Below are positions 1-5,359 of a DNA stretch of 5,359 bases, in pieces; within the stretch, counting starts at the first letter, position 1; every line of letters begins with the position of its first letter. This DNA comes from an uncultured Spirochaetales bacterium (GTDB taxonomy: Bacteria; Spirochaetota; Spirochaetia; Sphaerochaetales; Sphaerochaetaceae). A program made the translations under genes and the position numbers. The notes beneath the pieces are model-generated. The model made no database searches and was not told the origin of the DNA. It saw only the letters and a program-made list of their open reading frames with translations. The stretch covers positions 1 to 5,359 of the forward strand of contig CAKQTF010000092.1 of assembly GCA_934276695.1 (NCBI GenBank), in the 5' to 3' direction.

Positions 1-898
1 CAACAATCTCAGGCGCTACTCGATCGAGGCAATGACTGAGGATCCGGATGTAATTGTATGGTCAGAGACAGCATTCGTCCCTTCTGTATCATGGCACACA
101 TCGTATGATGCATCCGGCACGGAATGGGAACCTATAGCACAGCTGACAAAGGACTTTGTGAGCTTCGCATCATCACTTGATGTGCCTCTGCTCACAGGCA
201 ATCCGAAAGGAGTCCTTAAGGATCCTTCACTCCCGCCTTATAATGAGGATGGAAGCACTAACAGGGTTGATTACAACACTGTCATACTGTTCAGGGACGG
301 CGGAATCGCAGAAGAGTATGCAAAGCAGCATCTCGTACCATTCACCGAGCATTTCCCATATGAGAAGACCATGCCATGGCTTTATAGGATACTTCTTGCA
401 AATGACTATAACTGGTGGGAGAAAGGCACGGAGAGTGTTGTATTCGAACTTGATGGCGTTCATTTCTCAACACCGATCTGCTTTGAGGATGTATTCGGAT
501 ATCTTACTGCGGAGTTTGTGGCAAATGGTGCGGATGTCATTGTGAATATGACGAACGACAACTGGTCAAAGAAGGCAAGCGCAGAGATGCAACATGCTGC
601 AATTGCGGCTTATAGGTCTGTTGAGACACGGAAATCCACAGTAAGAGGCACAAACAGCGGGATAACATGCCTGATCACACCTGCTGGGAAGATCGAGGAT
701 CCTATGGAGCCATTCACGATGGGCTACCATATATATGAAGTGCCTGTCTTCTCATCAGATCCGGATAACAGCACATTCTATGTGCAGCATATAGATCTAT
801 TTGCTAATATTGCTAAGTGGATCTCGCTTGTCGGGCTTCTCTCCGGTGCTGCTATCAGAGTAGCAGAGGTCTTCGGCAGGAAAAGGAAGAGTGAATGA
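1..898 (+). CDS. lnt: Apolipoprotein N-acyltransferase, C-terminal part (5' end outside window)
   Basis: Lnt is the inner-membrane enzyme that transfers an acyl chain from phospholipid to the N-terminal cysteine of diacylated lipoproteins, the last step of lipoprotein maturation. The frame is open from the window edge (first full codon at base 2), giving 298 visible residues; family members are about 500, so the N-terminal membrane helices are missing. What remains is the nitrilase-like catalytic domain. Counting from the first visible residue, the triad is Glu22 (in VWSETAF), Lys108 (in YAKQHLVPFTEHFP) and Cys160 (in TPICFED). The Lys-Cys spacing of 52 equals that recalled for E. coli Lnt (K335, C387). 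Glu116 matches the further conserved Glu of the HLVPFGE loop; the residue after Cys is Phe where E. coli has Tyr. The MTNDNW, RSVETRK and GTNSGIT blocks are also typical. A hydrophobic stretch near residues 266-290 followed by a basic tail fits the last membrane helix. The stop overlaps the cinA start (ATGA), implying translational coupling. Confidence 0.95.
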   Translation, partial: NNLRRYSIEAMTEDPDVIVWSETAFVPSVSWHTSYDASGTEWEPIAQLTKDFVSFASSLDVPLLTGNPKGVLKDPSLPPYNEDGSTNRVDYNTVILFRDGGIAEEYAKQHLVPFTEHFPYEKTMPWLYRILLANDYNWWEKGTESVVFELDGVHFSTPICFEDVFGYLTAEFVANGADVIVNMTNDNWSKKASAEMQHAAIAAYRSVETRKSTVRGTNSGITCLITPAGKIEDPMEPFTMGYHIYEVPVFSSDPDNSTFYVQHIDLFANIAKWISLVGLLSGAAIRVAEVFGRKRKSE

Positions 899-2133
899 AC
901 GCAAGTCTTATTGTGATCGGTACAGAGCTGACACGCGGGATAATACAGGATAAGCATGGGGTTCTTGTATCAAAGGAGCTCACATCAATCGGAATCCATA
1001 TGAATGAGATTGTCGCTATTCCTGATGACGGGACGATAAAAGGCATTCTGAAGGCGCTTATTGATGGCAATGATATGCTTATTGTCACAGGTGGCTTAGG
1101 CCCTACGTCTGATGATATGACACGCTATGCGATTGCTGAGGCGGCTGGGACAGGGCTTGTGAGAAATGATGACTGCTGGTCCAATCTTCTATGCCGCCTT
1201 GGAGAGCGTGCTTATGGAGCAAATGAGAAGCAGGCCATGATTCCGGAAGGGTTCAGTGTGATTCCGAATGCTAATGGTACTGCACCTGGGTTCTATGGCA
1301 TGTGCCGGAATACGCTTGTGATAGCGCTTCCGGGACCTCCTAAGGAGATGTCTCCGATGTTCTATGAGTATGTCCTTCCGCTGATTGCGGGGCACATAGG
1401 AGCAAAGGATGCAGAGCGTGATGAGTATTCGACATTCGTCATCTCCGAAGCAAGACTTGAAGAGCTATGCGAGAAGGCAGATCCGGGGCTTGAATGGGGA
1501 ACCAGGTTTCAGGATTACAGGATATCGCTGTATGTCTCTGGCGCTGATAAGGCCAGACGCGATACTGCAATAGGGAAGATATGCGGATATGCGGGGCAGC
1601 ATAGAGTAGAGGCCGGGGATGTATCCGCACTCGGCCTGCTGGTGGAAGATCTGAAGGAGAAGAACCTGACGGTATCTGTATCAGAGAGCTGCACAGGAGG
1701 CCTTGCGTCATCCCTTCTGACATCGCTTCCAGGATCTTCCGCATATATGCTCGGAGCTGTTACGGCATACAGTCCGGATGTGAAGGAACACGTTCTCGGA
1801 GTCAGCCGTCAGACAATAGAGCGCTATGGCTGTGTCAGTGAGGAGTGCGCGAAGGAGATGGCAGAAGGCGTCCTCCGCCTTATGGGCTCTGATTTTGCTT
1901 TCTCTGTCACAGGTGTTGCAGGGCCGGATAATAGCGAAGGAAAGGATGTCGGCACAGTATGCTTCGGGTTCTCAGGAAAAGACATGGATACTGTCAGTGT
2001 GACTGTCCATATGAACAGCTGGGGAAGGGAGAGCATAAGACGTAGGTCTGCTGTCATAGCATTCATACTTCAGAGAGCATATATACATGGCGAGGACATC
2101 GAGAAGATAGTATCAGGATGGAATGTGTTTTAA
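895..2133 (+). CDS. cinA: CinA family protein: N-terminal MoCF-binding-like domain plus C-terminal NMN amidohydrolase domain
   Basis: This is a full-length two-domain CinA (412 aa; the family is usually 400-430). Residues 1-165 form the COG1058/MoCF-binding-like domain, with GTEL (9-12), TGGLGPTSDD (65-74) and LPGPPKEM (145-152); this domain has ADP-ribose pyrophosphatase activity in studied members. A linker of about 75 residues precedes the C-terminal CinA/PncC domain (about 245-400), with ESCTGG (264-269), a Tyr292-Ser293 and Lys297 region, VTGVAGP (338-344) and GTVCFGF (353-359). In PncC-type enzymes this domain deamidates nicotinamide mononucleotide to nicotinate mononucleotide in pyridine-nucleotide salvage, with the Ser of the SCTGG motif, a Tyr and a Lys in the active site. 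No key motif is missing, so both activities are plausible but inferred from the family. The name comes from competence-induced loci; nothing here suggests competence regulation. The ATG at 895 has AGGA at 884-887, seven bases upstream, and overlaps the lnt stop. The 3' end overlaps the next gene by 16 bases. Confidence 0.94.
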   Translation: MNASLIVIGTELTRGIIQDKHGVLVSKELTSIGIHMNEIVAIPDDGTIKGILKALIDGNDMLIVTGGLGPTSDDMTRYAIAEAAGTGLVRNDDCWSNLLCRLGERAYGANEKQAMIPEGFSVIPNANGTAPGFYGMCRNTLVIALPGPPKEMSPMFYEYVLPLIAGHIGAKDAERDEYSTFVISEARLEELCEKADPGLEWGTRFQDYRISLYVSGADKARRDTAIGKICGYAGQHRVEAGDVSALGLLVEDLKEKNLTVSVSESCTGGLASSLLTSLPGSSAYMLGAVTAYSPDVKEHVLGVSRQTIERYGCVSEECAKEMAEGVLRLMGSDFAFSVTGVAGPDNSEGKDVGTVCFGFSGKDMDTVSVTVHMNSWGRESIRRRSAVIAFILQRAYIHGEDIEKIVSGWNVF

Positions 2134-3059
2134 CTGAGGATCCGCTGCTTTCAGCCGATAACCTGAGCATAGCAGTGAAGGGAGAGAAGATAATCCATTC
2201 TCTTTCCCTTGATGTCGGCAGAGGAATGATCACTGCGCTTATCGGAGAATCCGGAGCCGGTAAGACCATGCTGCTGAAGGCAATCATGGGAATACTCCCT
2301 GGTTCTGCAGAAATATCACATGGCTCTATACTTTATTCATCCAAGGACATCCTAAGGCTTTCCCGGAGGGATAGGGAAAGGCTTCGCGGGTGTGAGATTG
2401 CAATGGTGCCTCAGAATCCTATTTCATCATTCAATCCTGTATACAGGATATCCCATCACTTCAGGCTGCTCTCTAAAAAAGGCTCAGAAGATTATATGGA
2501 TAGCATATACGGGATGCTGGGAGAGCTTTCGGTTCCTGATGCAGGCCGTGTCATGGACTCATATCCGCATGAGCTTTCCGGTGGTACGCTGCAGCGCCTG
2601 TCTTTTGCTGCTGCCCTCTCGCTTAATCCGCGGCTTCTTCTGCTTGATGAGCCGATGAGTGCGCTCGATGCAACTGCAGGAAGCCTGCTTCTTGATTATA
2701 TCATCAGATATAGGGAGTCCCATGATATCACAGTCCTGATGGTCACACATGACCTAGGATGGGCAGCTGATGCTGATGATGTGGCAGTGATGCACAGCGG
2801 TGCCATAGTGGAGAGAGCAGAGGCATATGAGTTCTTCAGGAATCCCTGCCATCCATACAGCATCCGTCTTCTAGAGGCATCAAGACACGGCTCTTACAGC
2901 TATGGATCTTCGGAAAAATCCAGTGAAGGATTCTGCCCATTTTACTATGAATGTGAATATAATACGATAGAGTGTAAGGAATTATTGCCTGAAATGCATA
3001 TGTGCTCACCTCAGCATTATGTCTCCTGTCACAATTCAGTTGACAAAAACTGCAATTGA
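2118..3059 (+). CDS. Oligopeptide/dipeptide ABC transporter ATP-binding protein (DppD/OppD-like)
   Basis: A cytoplasmic ATPase subunit (313 aa) of a peptide-type ABC importer. Visible motifs: Walker A GESGAGKT (43-50), Q-loop [11 protein letters not shown] (Gln99), signature LSGGTLQR (153-160), Walker B LLLLDEP (173-179, catalytic Glu178), D-loop SALD (181-184) and switch His211. The signature departs from the usual LSGGMRQR at two positions. After the ATPase core, [16 protein letters not shown] (239-254) and a Cys-rich tail (Cys273, 279, 286, 296, 304) match the oligo_HPY extension typical of OppD/DppD; in some DppD proteins such cysteines hold a [4Fe-4S] cluster. NikD-like subunits usually lack this tail. 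Substrate cannot be told from the sequence: peptides are most likely, nickel or other solutes possible. No permease, binding protein or partner ATPase (OppF/DppF) lies in the window. The start overlaps cinA by 16 bases; no good Shine-Dalgarno is seen (AGG abuts the ATG; GAGAAG lies 11 bases upstream), so translation may depend on coupling to cinA. No better in-frame start lies nearby. Confidence 0.9.
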   Translation: MECVLTEDPLLSADNLSIAVKGEKIIHSLSLDVGRGMITALIGESGAGKTMLLKAIMGILPGSAEISHGSILYSSKDILRLSRRDRERLRGCEIAMVPQNPISSFNPVYRISHHFRLLSKKGSEDYMDSIYGMLGELSVPDAGRVMDSYPHELSGGTLQRLSFAAALSLNPRLLLLDEPMSALDATAGSLLLDYIIRYRESHDITVLMVTHDLGWAADADDVAVMHSGAIVERAEAYEFFRNPCHPYSIRLLEASRHGSYSYGSSEKSSEGFCPFYYECEYNTIECKELLPEMHMCSPQHYVSCHNSVDKNCN

Positions 3060-3084
3060 ACACTATCATCTCTACTGTAATTGA

Positions 3085-3104
3085 TATTAGGAAATATCCT
3101 AGTA
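3085..3104 (+). repeat. Imperfect inverted repeat between the ABC ATPase gene and rho
   Basis: As RNA, bases 3085-3092 pair with 3097-3104 around an AATA loop: a 5-bp perfect core (TAGGA/TCCTA), then one G-U wobble and two A-U pairs. An alternative perfect 6-bp pairing is GATATT (3083-3088) with AATATC (3093-3098). It starts 25 bases after the ATPase stop. It could be a weak terminator or 3'-end stabiliser for the lnt-cinA-ATPase message, or an operator upstream of the rho promoter. It lacks a following T-tract, so it is not a canonical intrinsic terminator. It may also be chance in AT-rich DNA. Confidence 0.35.
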
Positions 3105-3127
3105 AGCATCTTTCCATATTATTTATC

Positions 3128-3133
3128 TATAAT
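3128..3133 (+). promoter_or_regulatory. Putative sigma-70-type -10 element of the rho promoter
   Basis: A perfect TATAAT lies in the AT-rich gap between the ATPase gene and rho, 36 bases before the preferred rho start. Transcription would begin near 3140 and leave a leader of about 30 bases. No good -35 is seen at 16-18 bases: 3105-3110 reads AGCATC, and the TTGATA at 3081-3086 is far too distant. The call therefore rests on the -10 hexamer, the base composition and the position ahead of a gene with its own ribosome binding site. Confidence 0.45.
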
Positions 3134-3156
3134 AATCATTTCTTAATTTTAATAAT

Positions 3157-3161
3157 GGAGA
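3157..3161 (+). promoter_or_regulatory. Ribosome binding site that selects the rho start at 3170
   Basis: GGAGA lies eight bases before the ATG at 3170, a good Shine-Dalgarno spacing. The in-frame ATG at 3155 overlaps this GGAG and has only AT-rich sequence before it, and the TTG at 3056 has no ribosome binding site. This decides the start in favour of 3170. Confidence 0.75.
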
Positions 3162-3169
3162 AACCATTG

Positions 3170-5053
3170 ATGTCACAAGATGACAAAGAAGAGGCAACAG
3201 AAGCTGCATCCGCTGTCAAAGAGGATGAGAAGACAGAAAGGCCCAGAAAAGCAACGCCAAGGAAACCTCGGGCATCCAAGGCTCCAAAGAAAGATAGCGC
3301 AGAAGGTGTCAGCATCCCTTCAGAGAATGTGTCAGACAACACTTCAGAGACTGCGGATGCTGAAAAGCCAAAGGCAAAGACCAAGGTAGTAGTAAAAAGA
3401 CCCGCTAAGAGATTCGTCAGGAAGGCTCAGCCGAAATCAGATGAGGAATCCAAGGCAAAGGATGAGGCTCCGGTAGATATCCCATATGCAGAGACGGCTG
3501 CAGAGAATGCTGCTGTTACGGAAGCTGCAGAGATGCCGCTTTTCTCGATGGCTGTGGAGGAGAGTGCACAGCAGCCGTCAGAGGCCAAGGCTGATTCTCC
3601 AGATGAAAGCCCTGCGGAAAAGCCTGATAACGGCAGTGACAGGAATGAAAGGGACTTCTATAGAGGCCAGAACAATAACCGCAATAATAAGAAGAGCAAG
3701 AAAGATAAGAGACGTGAGGAGGAGTATCCTCCTGAGGTTAACCTTGATGAGCATCCGGATGCTCCGAAGCTGTTCATATCAGTGCTGACAACATATTCGA
3801 TTGATGTGCTGAGGGACAGGGCCAGGAGTGTTGGCATAGGAGAGGATGTGATCCTGGATTCCAGGAAACAGGATCTCATTGCGAGAATGCTGAGACAGCA
3901 TAGCGCAGCTGGCGGGGCAATCCTTGTGGAGGGAGTCCTTGAGATCCTGAGCGAGGGCAGCTATGGATACATAAGATATGCTGTCAACAACTATCTTCCA
4001 GGCACAGAGGATGTATATGTTTCATCCTCGATGATAAAGTCATCAGGCCTTAAGACTGGTGATACGATATATGGCCAGATCAGAGCTCCCCGTGAGAATG
4101 AGAAGAGCGCTGCTCTTGTAAGAGTGCTGAAGGTGAATGGGGAGGATACGAAGTTTGCGAAGCTGAGAGCCCCGTTTGATTCCCTTACACCGCTCTTCCC
4201 TGATGAAAGGCTCCATCTTGAGGTTGTGAAGGATAATCAGCCTTCAGATCTCTCAACAAGGGTTGTTGATCTGTTCTGCCCGATCGGAAAGGGCCAGCGT
4301 TCTCTTATTGTTGCTCCTCCTAGGACTGGAAAGACGGTTCTCATGCAGAAGATCGCAAATGCAATAACAGCCAATCATCCTGATGTGATTCTTATGGTGC
4401 TCCTTGTTGATGAGAGACCAGAGGAAGTCACTGATATGAGGCGCAACGTCAGAGCTGAGGTTGTGGCTTCGACATTTGATGAGCAGGCAACACACCATGT
4501 CCAGGTTGCAGAGATGGTGATAGAGAAGGCCAAGAGGCTTGTAGAATACAAGAAGGATGTCGTGATTCTCCTTGATTCGATAACAAGGCTTGCAAGGGCA
4601 TACAACCAGACAGTCCCAGCTTCAGGGAAGATCCTCTCAGGCGGTGTTGACTCAAATGCACTGCATAAGCCGAAAAGGTTCTTCGGTGCTGCAAGGAACA
4701 TAGAGCAGGGCGGATCCCTGACGATTATAAGCACTGCGCTTATCGAGACCGGCTCAAGAATGGATGAGGTCATATTCGAGGAGTTCAAAGGAACCGGAAA
4801 CAATGAGATTGTCCTTGACAGGAAGATGGCTGATAACCGCAAGTTCCCTGCAATCAACATAAAGAAGAGCGGTACAAGAAGGGATGACCTGCTGCTGAGT
4901 GAGGATATCCTCTCTAGGGTATTCCTGCTTAGGAGCGCTTTCGGGAATCTTGATGATATGGACATGTCTGTTGCGCTTATTGACAAAATGAAGAAAAGCA
5001 ACAACAATAAGGAGTTCCTGGACTCGATGAATACGCCTGTTTCCAGGATGTGA
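3170..5053 (+). CDS. rho: Transcription termination factor Rho with long N-terminal extension
   Basis: Rho is the hexameric RNA-dependent ATPase/helicase that binds nascent transcripts and dislodges RNA polymerase. From the ATG at 3170 it is 627 aa; E. coli Rho is about 419, and the excess is nearly all N-terminal. Residues 1-200 are low-complexity and probably disordered: basic K/R/P/A patches (about 24-41 and 76-85), an acidic Ala/Glu-rich stretch (about 90-155), then Asn-rich and Lys-rich sequence (166-182). The Rho-N helical motif is about 203-244, and the cold-shock-like primary RNA-binding domain starts with [15 protein letters not shown] (255-269). The motor has Walker A APPRTGKT (382-389), [10 protein letters not shown] with catalytic Glu415, Walker B VVILLD (464-469), the Q-loop [14 protein letters not shown] (488-501), and SGTRRDD (567-573) holding the presumed arginine finger. 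All catalytic motifs are intact. The start was chosen for its Shine-Dalgarno; the frame stays open back to TTG 3056, but that stretch is AT-rich and not Rho-like. It ends in tandem stops, TGA TAA. It probably has its own promoter and may be co-transcribed with rpmE. Confidence 0.97.
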   Translation: MSQDDKEEATEAASAVKEDEKTERPRKATPRKPRASKAPKKDSAEGVSIPSENVSDNTSETADAEKPKAKTKVVVKRPAKRFVRKAQPKSDEESKAKDEAPVDIPYAETAAENAAVTEAAEMPLFSMAVEESAQQPSEAKADSPDESPAEKPDNGSDRNERDFYRGQNNNRNNKKSKKDKRREEEYPPEVNLDEHPDAPKLFISVLTTYSIDVLRDRARSVGIGEDVILDSRKQDLIARMLRQHSAAGGAILVEGVLEILSEGSYGYIRYAVNNYLPGTEDVYVSSSMIKSSGLKTGDTIYGQIRAPRENEKSAALVRVLKVNGEDTKFAKLRAPFDSLTPLFPDERLHLEVVKDNQPSDLSTRVVDLFCPIGKGQRSLIVAPPRTGKTVLMQKIANAITANHPDVILMVLLVDERPEEVTDMRRNVRAEVVASTFDEQATHHVQVAEMVIEKAKRLVEYKKDVVILLDSITRLARAYNQTVPASGKILSGGVDSNALHKPKRFFGAARNIEQGGSLTIISTALIETGSRMDEVIFEEFKGTGNNEIVLDRKMADNRKFPAINIKKSGTRRDDLLLSEDILSRVFLLRSAFGNLDDMDMSVALIDKMKKSNNNKEFLDSMNTPVSRM

Positions 5054-5064
5054 TAAGAAATACC

Positions 5065-5084
5065 GCAGCTGTGAAAGCAGCTGC
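5065..5084 (+). promoter_or_regulatory. GAAA-tetraloop hairpin in the rho-rpmE spacer
   Basis: GCAGCTG (5065-5071) is perfectly complementary to CAGCTGC (5078-5084). The six bases between close further by a U-G wobble (5072/5077) on a GAAA loop, giving an eight-pair stem capped by a GNRA-class tetraloop. It begins 12 bases after the rho stop and ends nine bases before the rpmE Shine-Dalgarno. No T-tract follows (next come ACCATATATGG), so it is unlikely to be an intrinsic terminator. A role in message stability, processing or autogenous control of rpmE is possible but inferred. Confidence 0.6.
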
Positions 5085-5093
5085 ACCATATAT

Positions 5094-5098
5094 GGAGG
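5094..5098 (+). promoter_or_regulatory. Strong Shine-Dalgarno of rpmE
   Basis: GGAGG sits seven bases before the rpmE ATG at 5106, the best ribosome binding site in the window and in keeping with a highly expressed ribosomal protein. Its first two bases are also the end of a perfect palindrome, CCATATATGG (5086-5095). Confidence 0.8.
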
Positions 5099-5105
5099 CA
5101 TTTAA

Positions 5106-5318
5106 ATGAAGAAGGATATCCATCCGAACTACACATTGCAGGAAATCCATTGCTCATGCGGCAATGTGATCAAAACAAAGAGCACAGCAAAGAATCTCAG
5201 TGTTGAAATCTGCTCTGCTTGTCACCCATTCTTCACAGGTACTCAGAAGCTTGTTGATACAACAGGAAGAGTTGAGCGCTTCAACAGAAGATACGGCAGG
5301 ACAGCAGAGAGCAAGTAA
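5106..5318 (+). CDS. rpmE: 50S ribosomal protein L31 (bL31, zinc-binding C+ type)
   Basis: bL31 is a small protein of the large ribosomal subunit that bridges to the 30S head. The 70-aa length is the family norm. The start MKKDIHPNY matches the family N-terminus, and a zinc ribbon is formed by Cys16, Cys18, Cys36 and Cys39 (CSC and CSAC), which marks the zinc-containing C+ type rather than the zinc-independent paralogue made under zinc starvation. [25 protein letters not shown] is the usual L31 core and basic tail, given here in two parts: HPFFTGTQK (40-48) and the Gly-Arg-Val-Glu-Arg-Phe segment (54-59). The gene follows rho by 52 bases, a pairing common in bacteria, with its own strong Shine-Dalgarno and a hairpin in the spacer. 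No promoter was recognised in that spacer, so read-through from rho is likely. Confidence 0.97.
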   Translation: MKKDIHPNYTLQEIHCSCGNVIKTKSTAKNLSVEICSACHPFFTGTQKLVDTTGRVERFNRRYGRTAESK

Positions 5319-5359
5319 TAGCATTCTGTGTATTTGCATAGATAAGCCAGGGAGACGTC
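5319..5359. other. Sequence downstream of rpmE with no identified gene
   Basis: These last 41 bases contain no recognisable gene start and no hairpin with a T-tract, so no terminator for rpmE is visible. An AGGGAG at 5349-5354 could be the Shine-Dalgarno of a gene starting just beyond the edge, which cannot be judged from this window. Confidence 0.3.

Noticed and set aside
3085..3104. Intrinsic terminator after the ABC ATPase gene
   Set aside because: The stem is short and partly A-U, with one wobble, and is not followed by a T-tract, so it is listed only as an inverted repeat.
3056..3169. N-terminal extension of Rho from the TTG at 3056
   Set aside because: The stretch is AT-rich, encodes a hydrophobic segment unlike Rho, has no ribosome binding site at the TTG, and contains the likely promoter and the Shine-Dalgarno of the 3170 start.
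3490..3535. Repeated GCTGCAGAGA units as a DNA repeat element
   Set aside because: They encode recurring Ala-Ala-Glu residues in the low-complexity Rho extension and are explained by protein composition.
5065..5084. Intrinsic terminator of rho
   Set aside because: The stem is good but is followed by ACCATATATGG, not a T-run, and a strongly expressed ribosomal gene with no visible promoter of its own lies just beyond it.
4375..5157. A 260-codon open frame on the minus strand opposite the end of rho and the start of rpmE
   Set aside because: It lies antisense to the highly conserved Rho motor domain, is rich in Ser/Leu/Ile as expected of a reverse-frame shadow, and shows no recognisable domain.
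1..5359. CRISPR array, tRNA/rRNA genes, insertion sequence or phage genes
   Set aside because: No regularly spaced repeats, no tRNA-like cloverleaf, no transposase or integrase motifs were seen; the window is almost fully occupied by five housekeeping-type genes.

Overview
This 5.36 kb window is a compact, single-strand (+) bacterial housekeeping cluster: the 3' part of lnt (apolipoprotein N-acyltransferase), cinA, an oligopeptide/dipeptide-type ABC transporter ATPase, rho (transcription termination factor) and rpmE (ribosomal protein L31). All five genes are recognisable from motifs, and almost every base is accounted for.

The organism is probably a spirochaete (Treponema/Sphaerochaeta-like, roughly balanced GC by eye, with frequent AGA/AGG and ATA codons). 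Reasons: Lnt implies lipoproteins of an outer-membrane-type cell envelope; Rho has a long N-terminal low-complexity extension; and from memory, unchecked, treponemes carry lnt close to rho and rpmE. This is an inference from gene order and protein character, not a proof.

Layout. Bases 1-3059 form one tightly coupled unit. lnt and cinA overlap by ATGA, and cinA overlaps the ABC ATPase gene by 16 bases, so the three are almost certainly co-transcribed and translationally coupled. Bases 3060-3169 are the only real promoter-like gap: AT-rich, with an inverted repeat shortly after the ATPase stop and a perfect TATAAT hexamer about 36 bases before the preferred rho start. Bases 3170-5053 encode rho, which ends in tandem stops (TGA TAA). 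A 52-base gap with a clean GAAA-tetraloop hairpin and a strong Shine-Dalgarno then leads to rpmE (5106-5318). The last 41 bases hold no identifiable gene.

Functionally the genes do not make one pathway. Lnt matures lipoproteins, CinA belongs to nucleotide salvage/repair of the pyridine nucleotide pool, the ATPase powers peptide uptake, Rho ends transcription and L31 is part of the 50S subunit. I found no evidence of a new defence, mobile or biosynthetic system. The points worth a second look are the rho leader, the Rho extension, the rpmE leader hairpin, and the peptide-transporter ATPase that stands without its permeases.
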